Positions 26,068 through 37,923 of a stretch of 64,000 bases of DNA are shown piece by piece (position 1 is the first letter of the stretch; every line of letters begins with the position of its first letter). The notes beneath the pieces were generated by a model, which was not told where the DNA came from, did no database searches, and saw nothing but the letters and a program-made list of their open reading frames with translations. A program made the position numbers and the translations under genes. The stretch comes from Ulota crispa (lineage: Eukaryota > Streptophyta > Bryopsida > Orthotrichales > Orthotrichaceae): assembly GCA_963920765.1 (NCBI GenBank), contig OY987242.1:29474002-29538001 (forward strand). Reading direction: 5' to 3'.

Positions 26068-26313
26068 CTACATGAAGTTTTCTGGCAGTTCCTCTTTGAA
26101 GCGCTCATAGTTCCGTATTGTTTTCCACTGCTCCGGGTAAGACCTCCTGAGTTCAGGGAAAATTTGAACTGCTTTGTGGCTGCTCAAAACTGCATCGTCC
26201 AAAACTTGGATACTTCCAAAGTGCGCAGTATCGTTTCTTGCCAAAATACAAATACGCGACATTGCCTGCATATCCTCTCTCTTGCTAGTCATGCACACGG
26301 CTTTTGCAGCACG
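26068..26313 (-). CDS. Terminal exon of an unrecognised gene
   Basis: After a good acceptor (ctgttgcag at 26314 and above) a clean 81-codon frame runs to TAG. It begins RAAKAVCMTSKRED, contains MSRICILARNDTAHFGSIQV, and ends PELRRSYPEQWKTIRNYERF, then KEELPENFM. Its GC content and mixed composition look like real protein, in contrast to the flanks. I do not recognise the family. Upstream exons would lie above 26314 on the minus strand, but a TTAA element occupies 26820-27458 and no further exon was found, so this could be the surviving tail of a broken gene. Confidence 0.45.
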   Translation of the reverse strand, partial: RAAKAVCMTSKREDMQAMSRICILARNDTAHFGSIQVLDDAVLSSHKAVQIFPELRRSYPEQWKTIRNYERFKEELPENFM

Positions 26314-26819
26314 CTGCAACAGGCAATGAAAACGTGCATTAAGGTTAAGGTAAACAATTACATTCAAGTGATGGAAACAACAACAAATAGTTGCCGCTGT
26401 AGGAGTGGCATTAAATAATAACACCATATTCGTTAATATGGAAAAAAAGCAGGTACCATTTTGTACTCCACCTTAAACCCAAAAAGTTACCTTAAACCAG
26501 ATTCTAAGGTATCAGATTCAGTTTGAGCCACTAAGATTTTTTCCCTCGCAAATTCCTCCTCTCAAGTGAGGACACATGTACAAAAAAACGTTGCGAGCTA
26601 GGTTTTATGAGACCTCTTAAAACTTTCACCTCAAAATTTGAAAGTCCCAAAATGTACCATTTTTCCTAAATTAACCAATATGGTGTTAAATAGATTTCTT
26701 ATAGCTATATGCTAAACCATGAGTGGTATGTTTAATGAAACCCTAAAAAGACATCACACCAAGAATGTCAGCTCATAATGCAACAAAGTAGCCAATCCTC
26801 TTCCCAAAAAGTAGGTTAA

Positions 26820-27458
26820 CCCCTCAACGCCCGAGGGGCGTTTATTTCGCCCCTTTGAATTTTCTTCAAGGATACCGAAAGTTTTTTGAAGATTTTTTAT
26901 GTGGTTATTATTATATCTAAATTGTTGTTGAAGTCTAGTTTTAGCATCAAGAGTCTAATCTTGAAAATGAATTAACATGATTTGTCTATTCAAGATTTTG
27001 TGCAAGGGTGTCTATTGCAAATCTTCACTTTCTAGTGTTGAAGGCTCTTGGAAATGAACCTCAAGTACACTAGAACTTGGAGAAAAAATTGCATTAAAAA
27101 TTCATTTAAAAAAATTGTAGAACAGATTTTGAGAAGCTGTAAATTGATTGGGATTATGCATGTTGTACTTTACAAACTCATATTTTTTTTGGTACCCTCA
27201 ATTTCAGGTTTGAGATGCAAAACAGGATTGAAAGACTTCAAATCACTTTCATAGTTTTAACACCCTCATGATTAAACATTATAATATTTCAATCCATAAG
27301 TGATATAGTTGTGATTTTTTATTGTATGCAATCTATAACATGTGTACTTTGAATTTGTACAGTTACATTTCAAAAAAATTGATTGATCAAAATACCAGCA
27401 GTTTGTTCACTTTCAAGCAAATTCTGAGATACTCCAAAATTCCACGGGCGGTGAGGGG
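26820..27458. mobile_element. TTAA-flanked piggyBac-like element
   Basis: 639 bp, with TTAA at 26816-26819 and 27459-27462. Inverted ends CCCCTCAACGCCCG and, reversed, CCCCTCACCGCCCG (13 of 14). Non-coding and AT-rich inside. Confidence 0.78.
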
Positions 27459-27462
27459 TTAA

Positions 27463-27911
27463 CTTACCCCAACATACTCTTGAACTTTCTCACTCGTATC
27501 GTAGAGCTGCCTGCCATCGTCAACGGCTACTCGTCTTTTGCCCGCCGCCCACTTCGAAACCTCGTGGGCGCAAATCACCAACTCCTTTGCACTCGAATGC
27601 TTGGCTACGCATCGCAGTTTCTTCACCTCCTTTGATAGCCCCCTTGCCTCTTTTTAGATCTCCTTCCACTCTCCTCTCATCCTCTTGTCTGAAACCCTCG
27701 CCTCCTTGGCCCGTTTCTCCATAGCGGCCACCCTCACCTTGTCCTCTTTCTCCATATCGGCCAACCTCACCTTGGCCTTTTTCTCCAACGCAGCCCACCT
27801 CACTTCCGAATCCTCGGCCACGGCCACTTTCCGAAACTTTGCCATCTCCTCCAGTAAGAGGCTCATTTCCTTCCCGCTCGCCATGACCTCAACACAAGCA
27901 ACAAAACACAA
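27463..27911 (-). pseudogene. Coiled-coil protein remnant
   Basis: Minus-strand reading from an ATG near 27883 gives a Lys/Glu/Ala-rich coiled coil with a repeated pattern (RWAALEKKAKVRLADMEKED, then KVRVAAMEKRAKE). A stop falls near 27655, after which the same frame continues with protein-like sequence (KEVKKLRCVAKHSSAKELVI). GC content is higher than the flanks. It may be a host gene fragment or the accessory protein of a DNA transposon. No family is assigned. It abuts the TTAA element at 27458. Confidence 0.3.
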
Positions 27912-28228
27912 TCAGAGTCCAACAAAACACAACCGGGGTCTAACAAAACACAATCGAGTCGTGACCTAAGTTAGCTTCTGGTAGGGAGACCACGATCAAG
28001 AACTTCGGAGGGAACAAGGGCTCAGGCCACCAATACCCAGTCCATGCCAAAGCATGGCTGTTTTGATATTCCCAAATAAAACATACCACAGGGCGGGTGC
28101 GCAGGCAAGCACGGACGAGCGTAGGGAATGGTGATGGGCCGAGGGGCAGGCGAGCGGCAGCCGGTGCGCGCGCTAGAGAGAAAGAGTGCGGCCACCCCAG
28201 TCACTGTTACGTACCTCCCACGGTCAGT
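27912..28228. other. GC-rich intergenic patch
   Basis: Contains a triple short repeat (aacaaaacacaa(t/c)c) at 27899-27958 and a GC-rich block at 28095-28200 without a convincing coding frame. Confidence 0.4.
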
Positions 28229-28600
28229 AACTTAAATCATCCAAATATCCTAATTAAACAACAATCTGTATTCATAAAAGAATAGCATTCAATCAGTTAG
28301 GGCCTATCATATAATAGCGTTCAATCAATCAGGGCTACTTAAATCATCCAAATATCCTAATTAAACAACAATCTGTATTCATAAAAGAATAGCGTTCAAT
28401 CAATTAGGGCCTATCATATAATAGCGTTCAATCAATTAGGGCTGGGCATAAGTTAGATTTCGGCATGACTAGGATCAAAAAGGTATAAATGGATAAAGTA
28501 AAATCACCTATGACTCTCTTTTATCTACTTCACTAAACGTTAACAACAAGTCACTAGCAGTTGCACCGTCACTAGTAGTTGCACCAATAGTATTAACTTA
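28229..28600 (+). mobile_element. Helitron-like fragment with a tandem duplicated start
   Basis: The sequence from 28265 (A then TCTGTATTCATAAAAGAATA) through cagttagggcctatcat, gggcataagtta, ggcatgactaggat and aaaggtataaatggataaag matches the 5' part of the Helitron-like element at 60803-61286. The opening 107 bp is tandemly duplicated (starts at 28229 and 28337). The 3' hairpin end is missing, so this is a truncated copy. Confidence 0.6.
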
Positions 28601-30082
28601 ACGGACAGGTCAAAAGCTCAAATATTTTATAGATTGTAGATGATCTAGGAGCTCTTCAAAAAAATTGTTACATGGTAGTAAAATTGAAAACTTCCTGGTT
28701 CCTTTTTGAACTTCTAAATGAAATCCAAGGTTTTATTTACATTTATAGTTTTTGTGTACGTAACCATCTAGTACATGAAATTGTAAAGAATTTTCAAAAT
28801 TTTCAAAAACTTATCATGATTTCTAAGACGCACAAAAAGAATTGTTTATTTAAAGTCATTGACAAGTCCAAAATCTAATAGAATAAAATAAAAGAATATA
28901 GTGGACCAATCAATATTATTCACACAAATTCTACTTGTTGTCTAGTTTAGGAATCATCAATATACATTTTCTACCCAATTTTTGAACAAAAATAGTCAAA
29001 TTACTAGAATTCTCAAAGCATCAACTTCCAAAAATTTCAAAATGCAATAAAACTACCAAGTATTTCTTGCAATCACCCCCATGGCAGTTTTGCTTGGGGC
29101 ATTAATGGATTACAAAACGATCCATTTAGTACAATCTCTTTGGCAGTTTTGCTTGGGGCATTAATGGATTACAAAACGATCCATTTAGTACAATCTCTTT
29201 TTTAGATACTGTATGTCACTTGACCAACCAAAACATGAGCAAAAGTCAATTCACACTGTCCCCAATCCAAAAGTACACTAAAACCTCAAAATGTAAATTA
29301 AGTGAGAGGTAAAGTTAGGATCTATAGCTTCTCTATGTCCTAAATCTCAAGCCCGAAATTATTTCAGATGTGTAGTACTTAAAAGAAATTATGGTGCCAA
29401 GTTGAACTTTTCGTTGAATTTTGCTCAAGAATTGGATATAGCAACAAACAAACCCAACTTGTGAGCTAAGTCCCAACAACGCCCAACAACTTACGTTCGT
29501 AAGAAATTCAGGAATCTTTTTTTCCTTTTGATTATTTACTCCACAATTGGGATCTAGTGTTGAACTAGCACCTATAGAAATTGGAAAATTGTGACATTGT
29601 GTGGACCGCCCCTGACGCTAACATAAATCATTCACTTTTGTCTTTGCCTCCATCATCCAAAGCCTTCTTCCACTCTAGGTCTTCTTTGGGCTCTGAACCG
29701 GAATCCGATTACGTATCCAAATCTGCACTCAAGTATTCATACTATTAACATGAAGATCTCACATCTTAAAAATGCTGAAATGATCTATTGATTCACGTCT
29801 ACGGCTCGATGCTTATAATTAGGATTGAGGACAGGCCCTGGTACTACGCTCGGTACGCTGCTCCACATAACTTTCTGTCTTGACATCTCATATGAATTTA
29901 CATAATTACTCACAGCAATGATTTTGATCTCCCATTTCGTGTTGATGTTTCAGTTACCAAGTACCCAAATTTTTATTGTGTACCGGTTTGTAAGATTAAA
30001 TGCCAACTACATGCCGGGCTACATACGCCTTATCAGACGCATTCCTTGACCTTGTTTGATGCACAATCCTTGCTAGTATTAA
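28601..30082. repeat. Gene-free stretch with a recent 59 bp duplication
   Basis: Two perfect head-to-tail copies of a 59 bp unit (29082-29140 and 29141-29199), each beginning tggcagttttgcttggggca. The remainder is AT-rich with no supported gene. The 3' untranslated region of the ceramide synthase locus probably lies just below 30083. Confidence 0.65.
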
Positions 30083-31880
30083 TTATCCTAGTGAAAGTTC
30101 AAAAATAAGAACCTTCTTCTGAGCATGACTTTTGGAACCTTCTGATGGCACGAAAATGCGAAAAAACTAGAGACGGAGCTAGAAATACCTACGACAACAA
30201 AAGCGAAAAAATTACCAGAGCGGATATCATCTGATACTTTGCCACGATCTTGCATTAGCCTCAATATCATACGCCAGATTAAAATCCACCAATATATATG
30301 CATCACTTGCAAGGAGAGCAGCAGAGTGTTGAAAACGTAGTAGTATAAGGTCTCTCCCACCATTAGCTTGCTAAAATAATGTGGAGATTCACAGCTGAAG
30401 AAAGAAAAAAATCAACTATTAGGATCGACAGATTGGTGGCACCTCATGAAGACATCCTGCTTGTGAAAGTACAACTTTTGGATTACACCTCAGGTGTGCT
30501 ACAGAATGTCACGAGCAAGTAAAAGTCGTATCCAAAGTCGTATCCAAAGGAATTAATGATTCAAACAAATAACATACCTTGCACTTTCTATGAGCACGAA
30601 GGGAAATTAAGATGATTAGCCGCAAAATAACCCATGATATGCCAAACATAACAAATGAGATACCGAGAACAACCACCAGGCCGCTATATTTTGTCAACTT
30701 TCCAACTTCCAGAAATACATCGCTTGCATCATGTAATGCCAGCACCACCAATCCAAAAAGTGCTACTCTGCCAGCCAAACATGAATTCCAAGCTCAGAAG
30801 GTGCAACCGGCAAAGTACAGATAAATCACTTGTCCATGGGCGAAGCAATAAATTTTGCAAAGACAGTCCCCACTCCCCGAATACCAAATGCGTTATAGAG
30901 CTCGAAATGACCTACCCTGAGAAGAGATGAGATGAATTCGAAGCACACATGGTAGAAAATGCTGAAATCATCAGAGATTGAGCAAGAAAGCTTTACTTCG
31001 CAAGGTAAGAAACTGCAATTAGAGTCAACGATGCGACATGATGTGACATACTAACACCAAAATCTGAACGCCGCGTCTCCCAAAAGTTGAGTGCAAAGAT
31101 ACTATACAAGTAGAACCCGCCAGCGAATCCATATAGGAACTTTAACTTGAGCCTGCGTCAAGATAACAAAGATGCACCAAAAATGGTAAGTACCTTTTCG
31201 TAACTAAAGAATTTAATATGTGCAATTTGGAACGTATGTGAATTAAGCTCTTACAAGTTCCAAAGCTCTGTGCGGTCCCAATCTTTTTCAATTTTCAACA
31301 ACAAGCTCACTGCACATCAACTTGGAAATATGACGGTACTTTTAGACTGTCACAGCAACTGAAACCGACCACAAGGTGACAACACGTTCATTAACAAACG
31401 ACATCTAGAGATGCACCTTACTTTATCAATTGATCTGGCCACCTTCGATCGCCAGGTCTAACCCAGAAGTATTTGGTCTCTGTAAACCATGGCTCATCAG
31501 AGGTGACAGCCAAAGCTAATATTTCAGCACTTCAATAAAAAAACGCACTTCCACGAAGACTCCTTAAATTTGAACAGCTTCTGCCGTTTAACTTCTACCT
31601 CATTTGGAATAATCTTCAAAGAGTCTGTGTACCCGGAGATAAACCTCCGCCCCAAATTCTACATCCACAATGAACAATGTCAATCCTCAAAGCTCACACT
31701 TAGCACCGGAAACATCAGAAAAAAAGAAAATACACAAAAGAAGGCAAGAACGATGAATGAATGACTTACCTCAAAAATAAGCTAGCTTGTCTGAACAAAA
31801 GCGTAATACAGCAAATACGAGTAATCCATTTCAACCATTCTCATAACCGCAACTCCTAAAGATATCCTCAGCTCTGAATT
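30083..31880 (-). pseudogene. Ceramide synthase (LAG1/TLC domain), apparently broken
   Basis: Ceramide synthases are ER membrane enzymes that N-acylate sphingoid bases. Clear homologous exons are 31422 and above ([20 protein letters not shown]), 31152-30997 ([20 protein letters not shown]), 30767-30578 (LALHDASDVFLEVGKLTKY), 30370-30216 (YYYVFNTLL, HIYWWILIWRM, RGKVSDDIRS) and a short tail at 30141-30083. The LAG1 motif His pair (SHH) and Asp pair (LHDASD) are present, and most exon borders are GT-AG in phase. Three places break the frame. One is an extra base between CVFLL and SAEILALAV near 31530. One is about one base too many after LRLI near 30605, where the family's FPF-type segment falls out of frame. 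The third is a frame problem in the N-terminal exon near 31800. Neighbouring genes show no such faults, so a pseudogene is more likely than sequencing error. Confidence 0.75.
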
Positions 31881-33012
31881 ACTCGACTAAAACACCTCCT
31901 CGCTCAAAGTGTGAGCATCCTCTGGTGTTGAAAAAGCCCCGGGGGTCAAAAACACAAGGAACGCCCCCAGACCGGCCCAGCGATCTCTAATATTGTTCCT
32001 CTTGGAGGGAGTACAAAGAAATGCTTCAGTCACGGCCAACTGAAGAACATACCTACCTTACTTACACTCCCATTGATGATCCTCTAACTCCTCCTGGCTA
32101 CGTGCTAACATTTCCAGATTCCTTGTCTGTATCCTGATAGCTCAATTCTGGAATCGTCTGCACGCAGTTGACATTGGAAAGAAATGGCTGTGAGAAACTA
32201 AACGAATCGAACTCGTTGGCACAATCTTAGGCAACAACAGAGGAGGAAAATATAATTAAAGAAGTAAAACACAAAACATCAAGAAGTAAATAAGATCCTG
32301 ATTATCCTCCCTTTCTCTCTCATGAAAAGAAACAGCACTACGGTAGGAGGCTCATTTTGAACCGCCCAGTGCACAGAGATTTTTCAATGGGTCACATTTT
32401 TTTATGTTCAAAAATTGTACTTGTATATGCACCATTTTAGGAACTTAAGAGTGTGACATGAGCCACTATTGTGTGTATGTGCTTATTGGTCATAATTGTG
32501 TTCAGATTTGTCTTTCAGTAAAATATAGATATATGTCATACTAAAATAAATGAAAACTTGTTCTCAATCATGATTTTGAGTATTAGAATATGGAATGGGT
32601 GCTTGCACGCTTTAAGAGCGTTATTGGAGCATTCTTAACTTTGTAGTGATTGCTTTTTGGACTAATGTGCTCCATTTACAAGCCGCCTTTGCACCATGAA
32701 TGCTACCACCTATGATAAAAAATAGCTACCTATGCACCTTTTGCTTTGATAAATTGTAGTTAATTCATACTAACTCAAAAAAATTCAAATTAAACGGCCA
32801 CAAAACTGTCTCTTCTTTGGCTTTCTACCAAAAACATTTCCATTTTATCAAGTTGCCTTGATTGTTTTCCACAAAGCGCACTTTCCATTACATGGTCCAT
32901 CCACGAGCCTCCTATCTTACCAGAGCAAGTTAGGGTTTGAAATTGGTGTGAGTAATAGAAACTCCAGAAGTCACCACTCCGTTGATCGATAATCCGAGCT
33001 TTCTATAACATT
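31881..33012. other. Intergenic, upstream of ceramide synthase locus
   Basis: Probable promoter and 5' untranslated region of the ceramide synthase locus lie near 31880-32300; the rest is AT-rich. No open frame or repeat end is supported. Confidence 0.4.
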
Positions 33013-33212
33013 TCAAAAGGGATCCTGAAAAAAGAGAGAATTCTATTAAATCAAACCAAGGGCAATCAAGAACTCACCAAATCCGGCTTGAAAATGTTGT
33101 GCACGGCCGCGGCGCCGGTGAGAAGCGACGAGAAGGCCACGACGTAAGAGAGCGCCATGCTGGGGCTCTTGATCGCTTGCTTGGGCACCTTGTAAGCCGC
33201 AGCGACAGCCAT
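33013..33212 (-). CDS. Brawnin/UQCC6-like small membrane protein (microprotein)
   Basis: Two exons, 33212-33078 and 33024-33013, encode a 48-residue protein with GT-AG borders in phase 0. The first exon gives a short basic leader (YKVPKQAIKS), one predicted membrane span (MALSYVVAFSSLLTGAAAV) and the motif VHNIFKPDL; the second adds only DPF and stop. The order membrane span, V(V/A)H, two residues, aromatic, basic-PDL matches the Brawnin (UQCC6) family, whose animal member assists assembly of mitochondrial respiratory complex III. That assignment rests on a short motif, so function is inferred. GC content of the first exon is far above its surroundings, and the start is the only ATG in a good context. 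Such a gene would be missed by length filters. Confidence 0.55.
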
Positions 33213-33993
33213 GGCTGCTGTCAATTCGTGCAAAAGAATGCTTCTGCCTTCGTCTTTTTCAAACCAAAAACTCTCCGAAAGAACAAAGACGACGACGACG
33301 ACGCACTTTCATCCCCAATTCATCCGAAAAATCTTCCGTATCTCATCCATCGTTTGTCGACTGGGCGATTGGAAGTCACGATTAGTAACCCTAAATATCC
33401 TTTCAGCGGTGTAATGACAAAAGTAGGAACTCATTACGAATAAGCGAGAATTTTGATCAATTTGAAATTTTAAACTTAGTACGATTAGCGTTCTCTAGTT
33501 GGCGAAACTTAGCAGGATTGCTAACAGATTTTTCTTGTAGCTAGAAAATGTAAACTTTCCAGTGTTAAATCTAAAAAAATAGCGTTTTAGTAGTATTTTT
33601 AGCCACTTGTGTTAAAAGTAGAAATCATATTTGGGATTAATATTACAAATGAGCAAGAATCTTGATCAATTTGAGACACTTTGTATGAATATTTTTTTAG
33701 ATTTTCAAGAAAAAACAACAATAATATTATTCTATAGTTGTCTTAAATTAGAAGTGTTGATCTGATCTAAAACTATTCATTGATTTGGGGTGCTTGGGTT
33801 AAACTATAGATGCAAAGATTAGATTTTTGGGCATTTTGGTAACCAAGTTTGACAGTACTATGAGAGGTGAAGAATTTTTGGTAAGAATTTTTTTAGTTCA
33901 GGGATGAGCTCTTAAAACATGTTTTTGATCCTAAATATGTAAGTGTTTTTAATAAACTTTGGGTAGTTTTGTATTTGATATGCATTTGGATCC
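33213..33993. promoter_or_regulatory. Divergent intergenic region
   Basis: 780 bp between the start codons of the minus-strand microprotein gene and the plus-strand RING gene. It must hold both 5' regions. The first 200 bp are GC-richer and the rest is AT-rich. No specific promoter element is called. Confidence 0.35.
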
Positions 33994-36900
33994 ATGGGAA
34001 ACAAAATCACTTGTAAGCGCCCAAGTGTTGATGAACGCTATACCCGGCCCCAAGGATTATATCCTCAACGCAATGTCAATCGGAAAAAATTATGCCGCCT
34101 CATTCTCAATTCTAAACTTGCTCCTTGTTTTCCTGGTGAAGATGAAACAAATGCAGATTTTGAAGAGTGCCCAATTTGCTTCTTGGTATGAAGAAAAATT
34201 GCTATTTATTGCAACTTTTGTTTATATTTGCAATTATAATTAATAGTTTAAGTTCAAATTTTATTTGTTGTATACTATTGCAGTACTATCCAAGCTTAAA
34301 TCAATCAAAATGTTGTTCGAAAGGTGTATGTACAGGTAAATTGTTGCTCCATGTTTTCAACGATTTATAGTATAAAACATTGACATATAACTTTTTGTAC
34401 TCTTGAAGATAAAATTGGATTGGTTGGTTTACTTTGATCAAAAGTATGTATCTAATGTTTCTTTACTAATTTTGTATGATTTTTTTTTCTAGAGTGCTTT
34501 CTTCAAATGAAGTCTGTACATGCAACTCGAGCAACACAGTAAGAAATTCAATGCCAACATAACCAAGATCAATACACCAAACAAAGTTCATATCACTATT
34601 GCATTAAGTTTTGTGGTACTCAAGTTTGAAAATTATAATGTCATTACTTACAACCTTGAATTTGAATAGGTGCCCCTTTTGCAAATTTCACAACTATTCA
34701 ATTGAATATAGAGGTAGCAAGACAATTGAAGAAAAAGGCATTGAAGTTGTTGTAAGTTGTTTGAGCCCTTTGGTCCTATGCAACTTTGTTTTATAACAAC
34801 TACCTTATAAGTTAAAGCAATACAATTGAAAATCAAAAGTTATATTTTGTTAATACAAAGAACCAAATTTAACCAACAATTGGATAAAAATGAACTACTC
34901 AAGTACAGTAGAAGTTTTAATGCTAACATAAACTAATGCGGTTCTTATTAGGAAGAACAAAAGTTTATAGAAGCCAAGATACATATGCATAAACAAGATT
35001 TGTTGGACAATAAAGATCAAAGAGAACATTTTCCATCCAAAGCCTCCAAAGATAAAGTAAAAAATGGAAGTCTATTGGAACTTTCTTCATTACAATCCAA
35101 TAAAGCAATACATATTGAAATGCCACAACATGTGAAATTTACATTTGATGTTGAAAAATGGAAACAAAATTTATGTGAACCTATTTATTGCTATGATCAA
35201 CATTGGTTGCGCAAACCTTGTGGACCAAGCCTTAGTGCTGGACCATCAAGTTTCACCACATGTGGCTCTCATTGTGAGTCCAATTGTTCCAAGTGTTTAA
35301 TGACGTTTCACAAAAGAAGAATTTATGATGTATTGGATGTAAGTACCCCTCAATCAAGAGTGATGAAAGAAAATAAGTTTGAACCTTATATAGGAAGGTG
35401 GCCATCAACTTGGAGAAATCATCAATCTCTACTATCTCAAAGCTTCCCTTTGCCAACTAGGATGCCCAATTATCATTATTGTCATAATGATATACTTAAT
35501 TCTAAAGCCTTACAACATCTTTTGCATGATGTATCATCAAATTTTGATGGCATATCTATATGTGAGGATCCAAGGATTCAAAAAGCTAATAATCTTACAC
35601 AAGTAAGATATAGAAGTATGCATAAGTAATCACATTATTACACCCAAAATAGTATTTGCATGTTTAAAAAGGATTGTAGATCTTTAATGGTTTGGTTTAT
35701 AAAACATCAAATTATCAAAATAATGGTCTTAAAAAGAAAATTTTAATGGATTTTTGTAAGAATAGTGGTATTATGTATAATAGCATTTTAAAATAGTGTA
35801 AATCAAACAGGAGTTTATGACATCAAGTATGTCTAAAAAATCTAATTCATTTGATGATATGGATTCATCATGGGTATGTGAGGATTTCAAAAGTGAAGGA
35901 AGTTTGATCCCTACTCCCACCCCTTCTCAAGGTGAACAAGCAACAACGCCTTTACTATCAAATACTAAAGTATGCAACAATATGGATCCTACTATGTTGA
36001 CTTATGAAGCAAAATTACCCTCAACTAACAACATCCAACATAGGTGTGGCTTTTGGATCAAGTTTTACCTTAAATATATGTTTATTTTGTTAGAATTGTT
36101 AATTAAGTGTATATTTAAAGGGCATTGATATGTGTACCACACCTTTTCAACTATTGTACCACACCCTTGGGGTAAATTCTAGATTTCTACCATCAAAAAG
36201 CTAAATTTGAAAATTTGGAATTCAGGTTTGGATTTAGAGACTATCCTTTCGTCTAGAACCACATGAAAAGTAATTGAGCAACACCCAATGACAAAGTTTA
36301 GCTAGAGGAAGAAAAATATTACTTTTACTTTTATTTATAAAAAATATAAGCTTTTTAATTGGGTGTTGTTTGATTAGAACCTTTTTAGGATTCTAGACTA
36401 AATTAGGGTTTTTAAGTCCAAATCTAAATTCCAAATAATGAAATTTAGCTTTTTGATGGTAGAAATCTAAAATTTCCCTTGAGGTGTGGTACAATACTTG
36501 AAAGGGTGTGGTACAAATATCAATTCCCATATTTAAATTGTAAATATTGATAAAATGTTCTTAAAAGGTGGATTTTTGTCATTAATTATATTGCATAAAT
36601 TATCCTCTAGTGGTTGGATTTTCACTTATAAGACAAAATTTTAGACTTTATGAAGCCTTACAAATTATAAGTTTCTATGCTATATCATTTCCGCAACTCT
36701 TATGTAATATTAAACATGTCTGTTGACAAACGTGCAAGAAAATAGTACTTTACTTCTACAGCACAAATTATAAATTGAAAACACAAAGTGCCTTCTTGAC
36801 ACATAATTAAAAAAAATTAAATGTTGTTAAAAATGATTATAAAAACTTTGAGAGTCAAATTTGCTTGGATTTCCTCTAATGACCTTCTAAAGCATTTTTG

Positions 36901-37923
36901 ACATTTGCTATGATTTGAATAGGAATTATGAATTTGATTTTGATTTGGAAGAAATTATGGTGATGGAAGCACTTTGGCAATCAATTCAAGTACGCATTAT
37001 TTTCATCCATTAAAGTATAATGAAAAGAAGTATATTATTTTGATTAAATGCACAAAAAGAAATCAGATATTACAATAAGTTCACTATAAAACTTTGTAGT
37101 AAACAAAACAACTAAAACAATATGTATTTGAGTTTGATATTAATGTTGATAAAATATTTCTTGTATTTAGGACCAAGGAACACAACATGGGCAAAATGCT
37201 TATGAACTTGTTAAAACAAAATCAACTGATCATGTAGATCCAAAAACTCAATTTCAAGTTAATGTTGAACCACAAGAAATTTTGAAATCTCAATGTCAAA
37301 TAATTGAACCTCAAGGTAATGACAAAGTTCAACATCAAACTAATTGGAAAGAAAGGGGGCTAGCAAGTGCTATTGCAACTTTAGCAGAACAACTAACAAT
37401 GAAGAAACAAGCCATATTTAAGCCATATAATCTTAGCAATAATACTTTTCTATGTGAATGTGAGCCAATTGAAAATGATAATGCAGGAGAATTTGACGCT
37501 CAACCGTATGAGTTGACAAATGTAGAAACTAGATCTAAGGCCGTCTCTAAGAATTTATCCAATACAAAACCCAATAAGATTGAAACATGCACAAAGAATA
37601 ACTTGCATGGTATTGCAATGAGTTTGGAAACCATTCCTAAGAGAAAACAATGTATAGAGACTTCAAACAATGAATTTGAAGTTAATGAAGCTTTTATAAA
37701 TGAATGCCAATATGATCAATGCTTTGAACAAGTTGAAGATGGAGCAAGTACCTCAACTCATAGTGCACATTCAAATAATACCTTATATGTGGCACAAGCA
37801 AATTCACCTAATGCTACAATAAATAGGTGTGCATGTGACATAAATGAAAACATGATGCTACCTAGAAGCTTTGAAGAACAAATGATGTTGGCCATGGCCT
37901 TATCAATTGCCAATGCTCATTAA
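33994..37923 (+). CDS. RING-type E3 ubiquitin ligase, GW2/DA2-like
   Basis: GW2 (rice) and DA2 (Arabidopsis) are RING E3 ligases limiting seed and organ size. Eight exons (33994-34185, 34284-34335, 34493-34538, 34670-34751, 34952-35602, 35811-36043, 36923-36989, 37171-37923) join with consistent phases into 691 residues. Family marks run in order. The N-terminus is [20 protein letters not shown], then GLYPQ and [17 protein letters not shown] at about residues 59-104 starts [18 protein letters not shown], continues through ECFLQMK and ends TQCPFCK. After it come [41 protein letters not shown] and the C-terminal [13 protein letters not shown]. The known proteins are about 400-425 residues; here the region after the RING is expanded by some 250 residues, mostly in the long fifth and last exons. 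Codons are strongly A/T-ending, unlike the amylase gene. A GTAAGT lies inside exon 5 at 35339, so a shorter splice form is possible. Intron 6 contains a MITE. Confidence 0.92.
36125..36523. repeat. MITE-like element in RING gene intron 6
   Basis: Inverted ends of about 85 bp: TTGATATGTGTACCACACCT at the left and, reversed, TTGATATTTGTACCACACCC at the right. The phrase gtaccacacc occurs twice in each end. 399 bp, non-coding. Target duplication is not clear. Confidence 0.75.

Noticed and set aside
30430-30473. Extra ceramide synthase exon (DVFMRCHQSVDPN)
   Set aside because: The frame is protein-like, but its donor phase does not fit the next exon and the intron would be under 50 bp.
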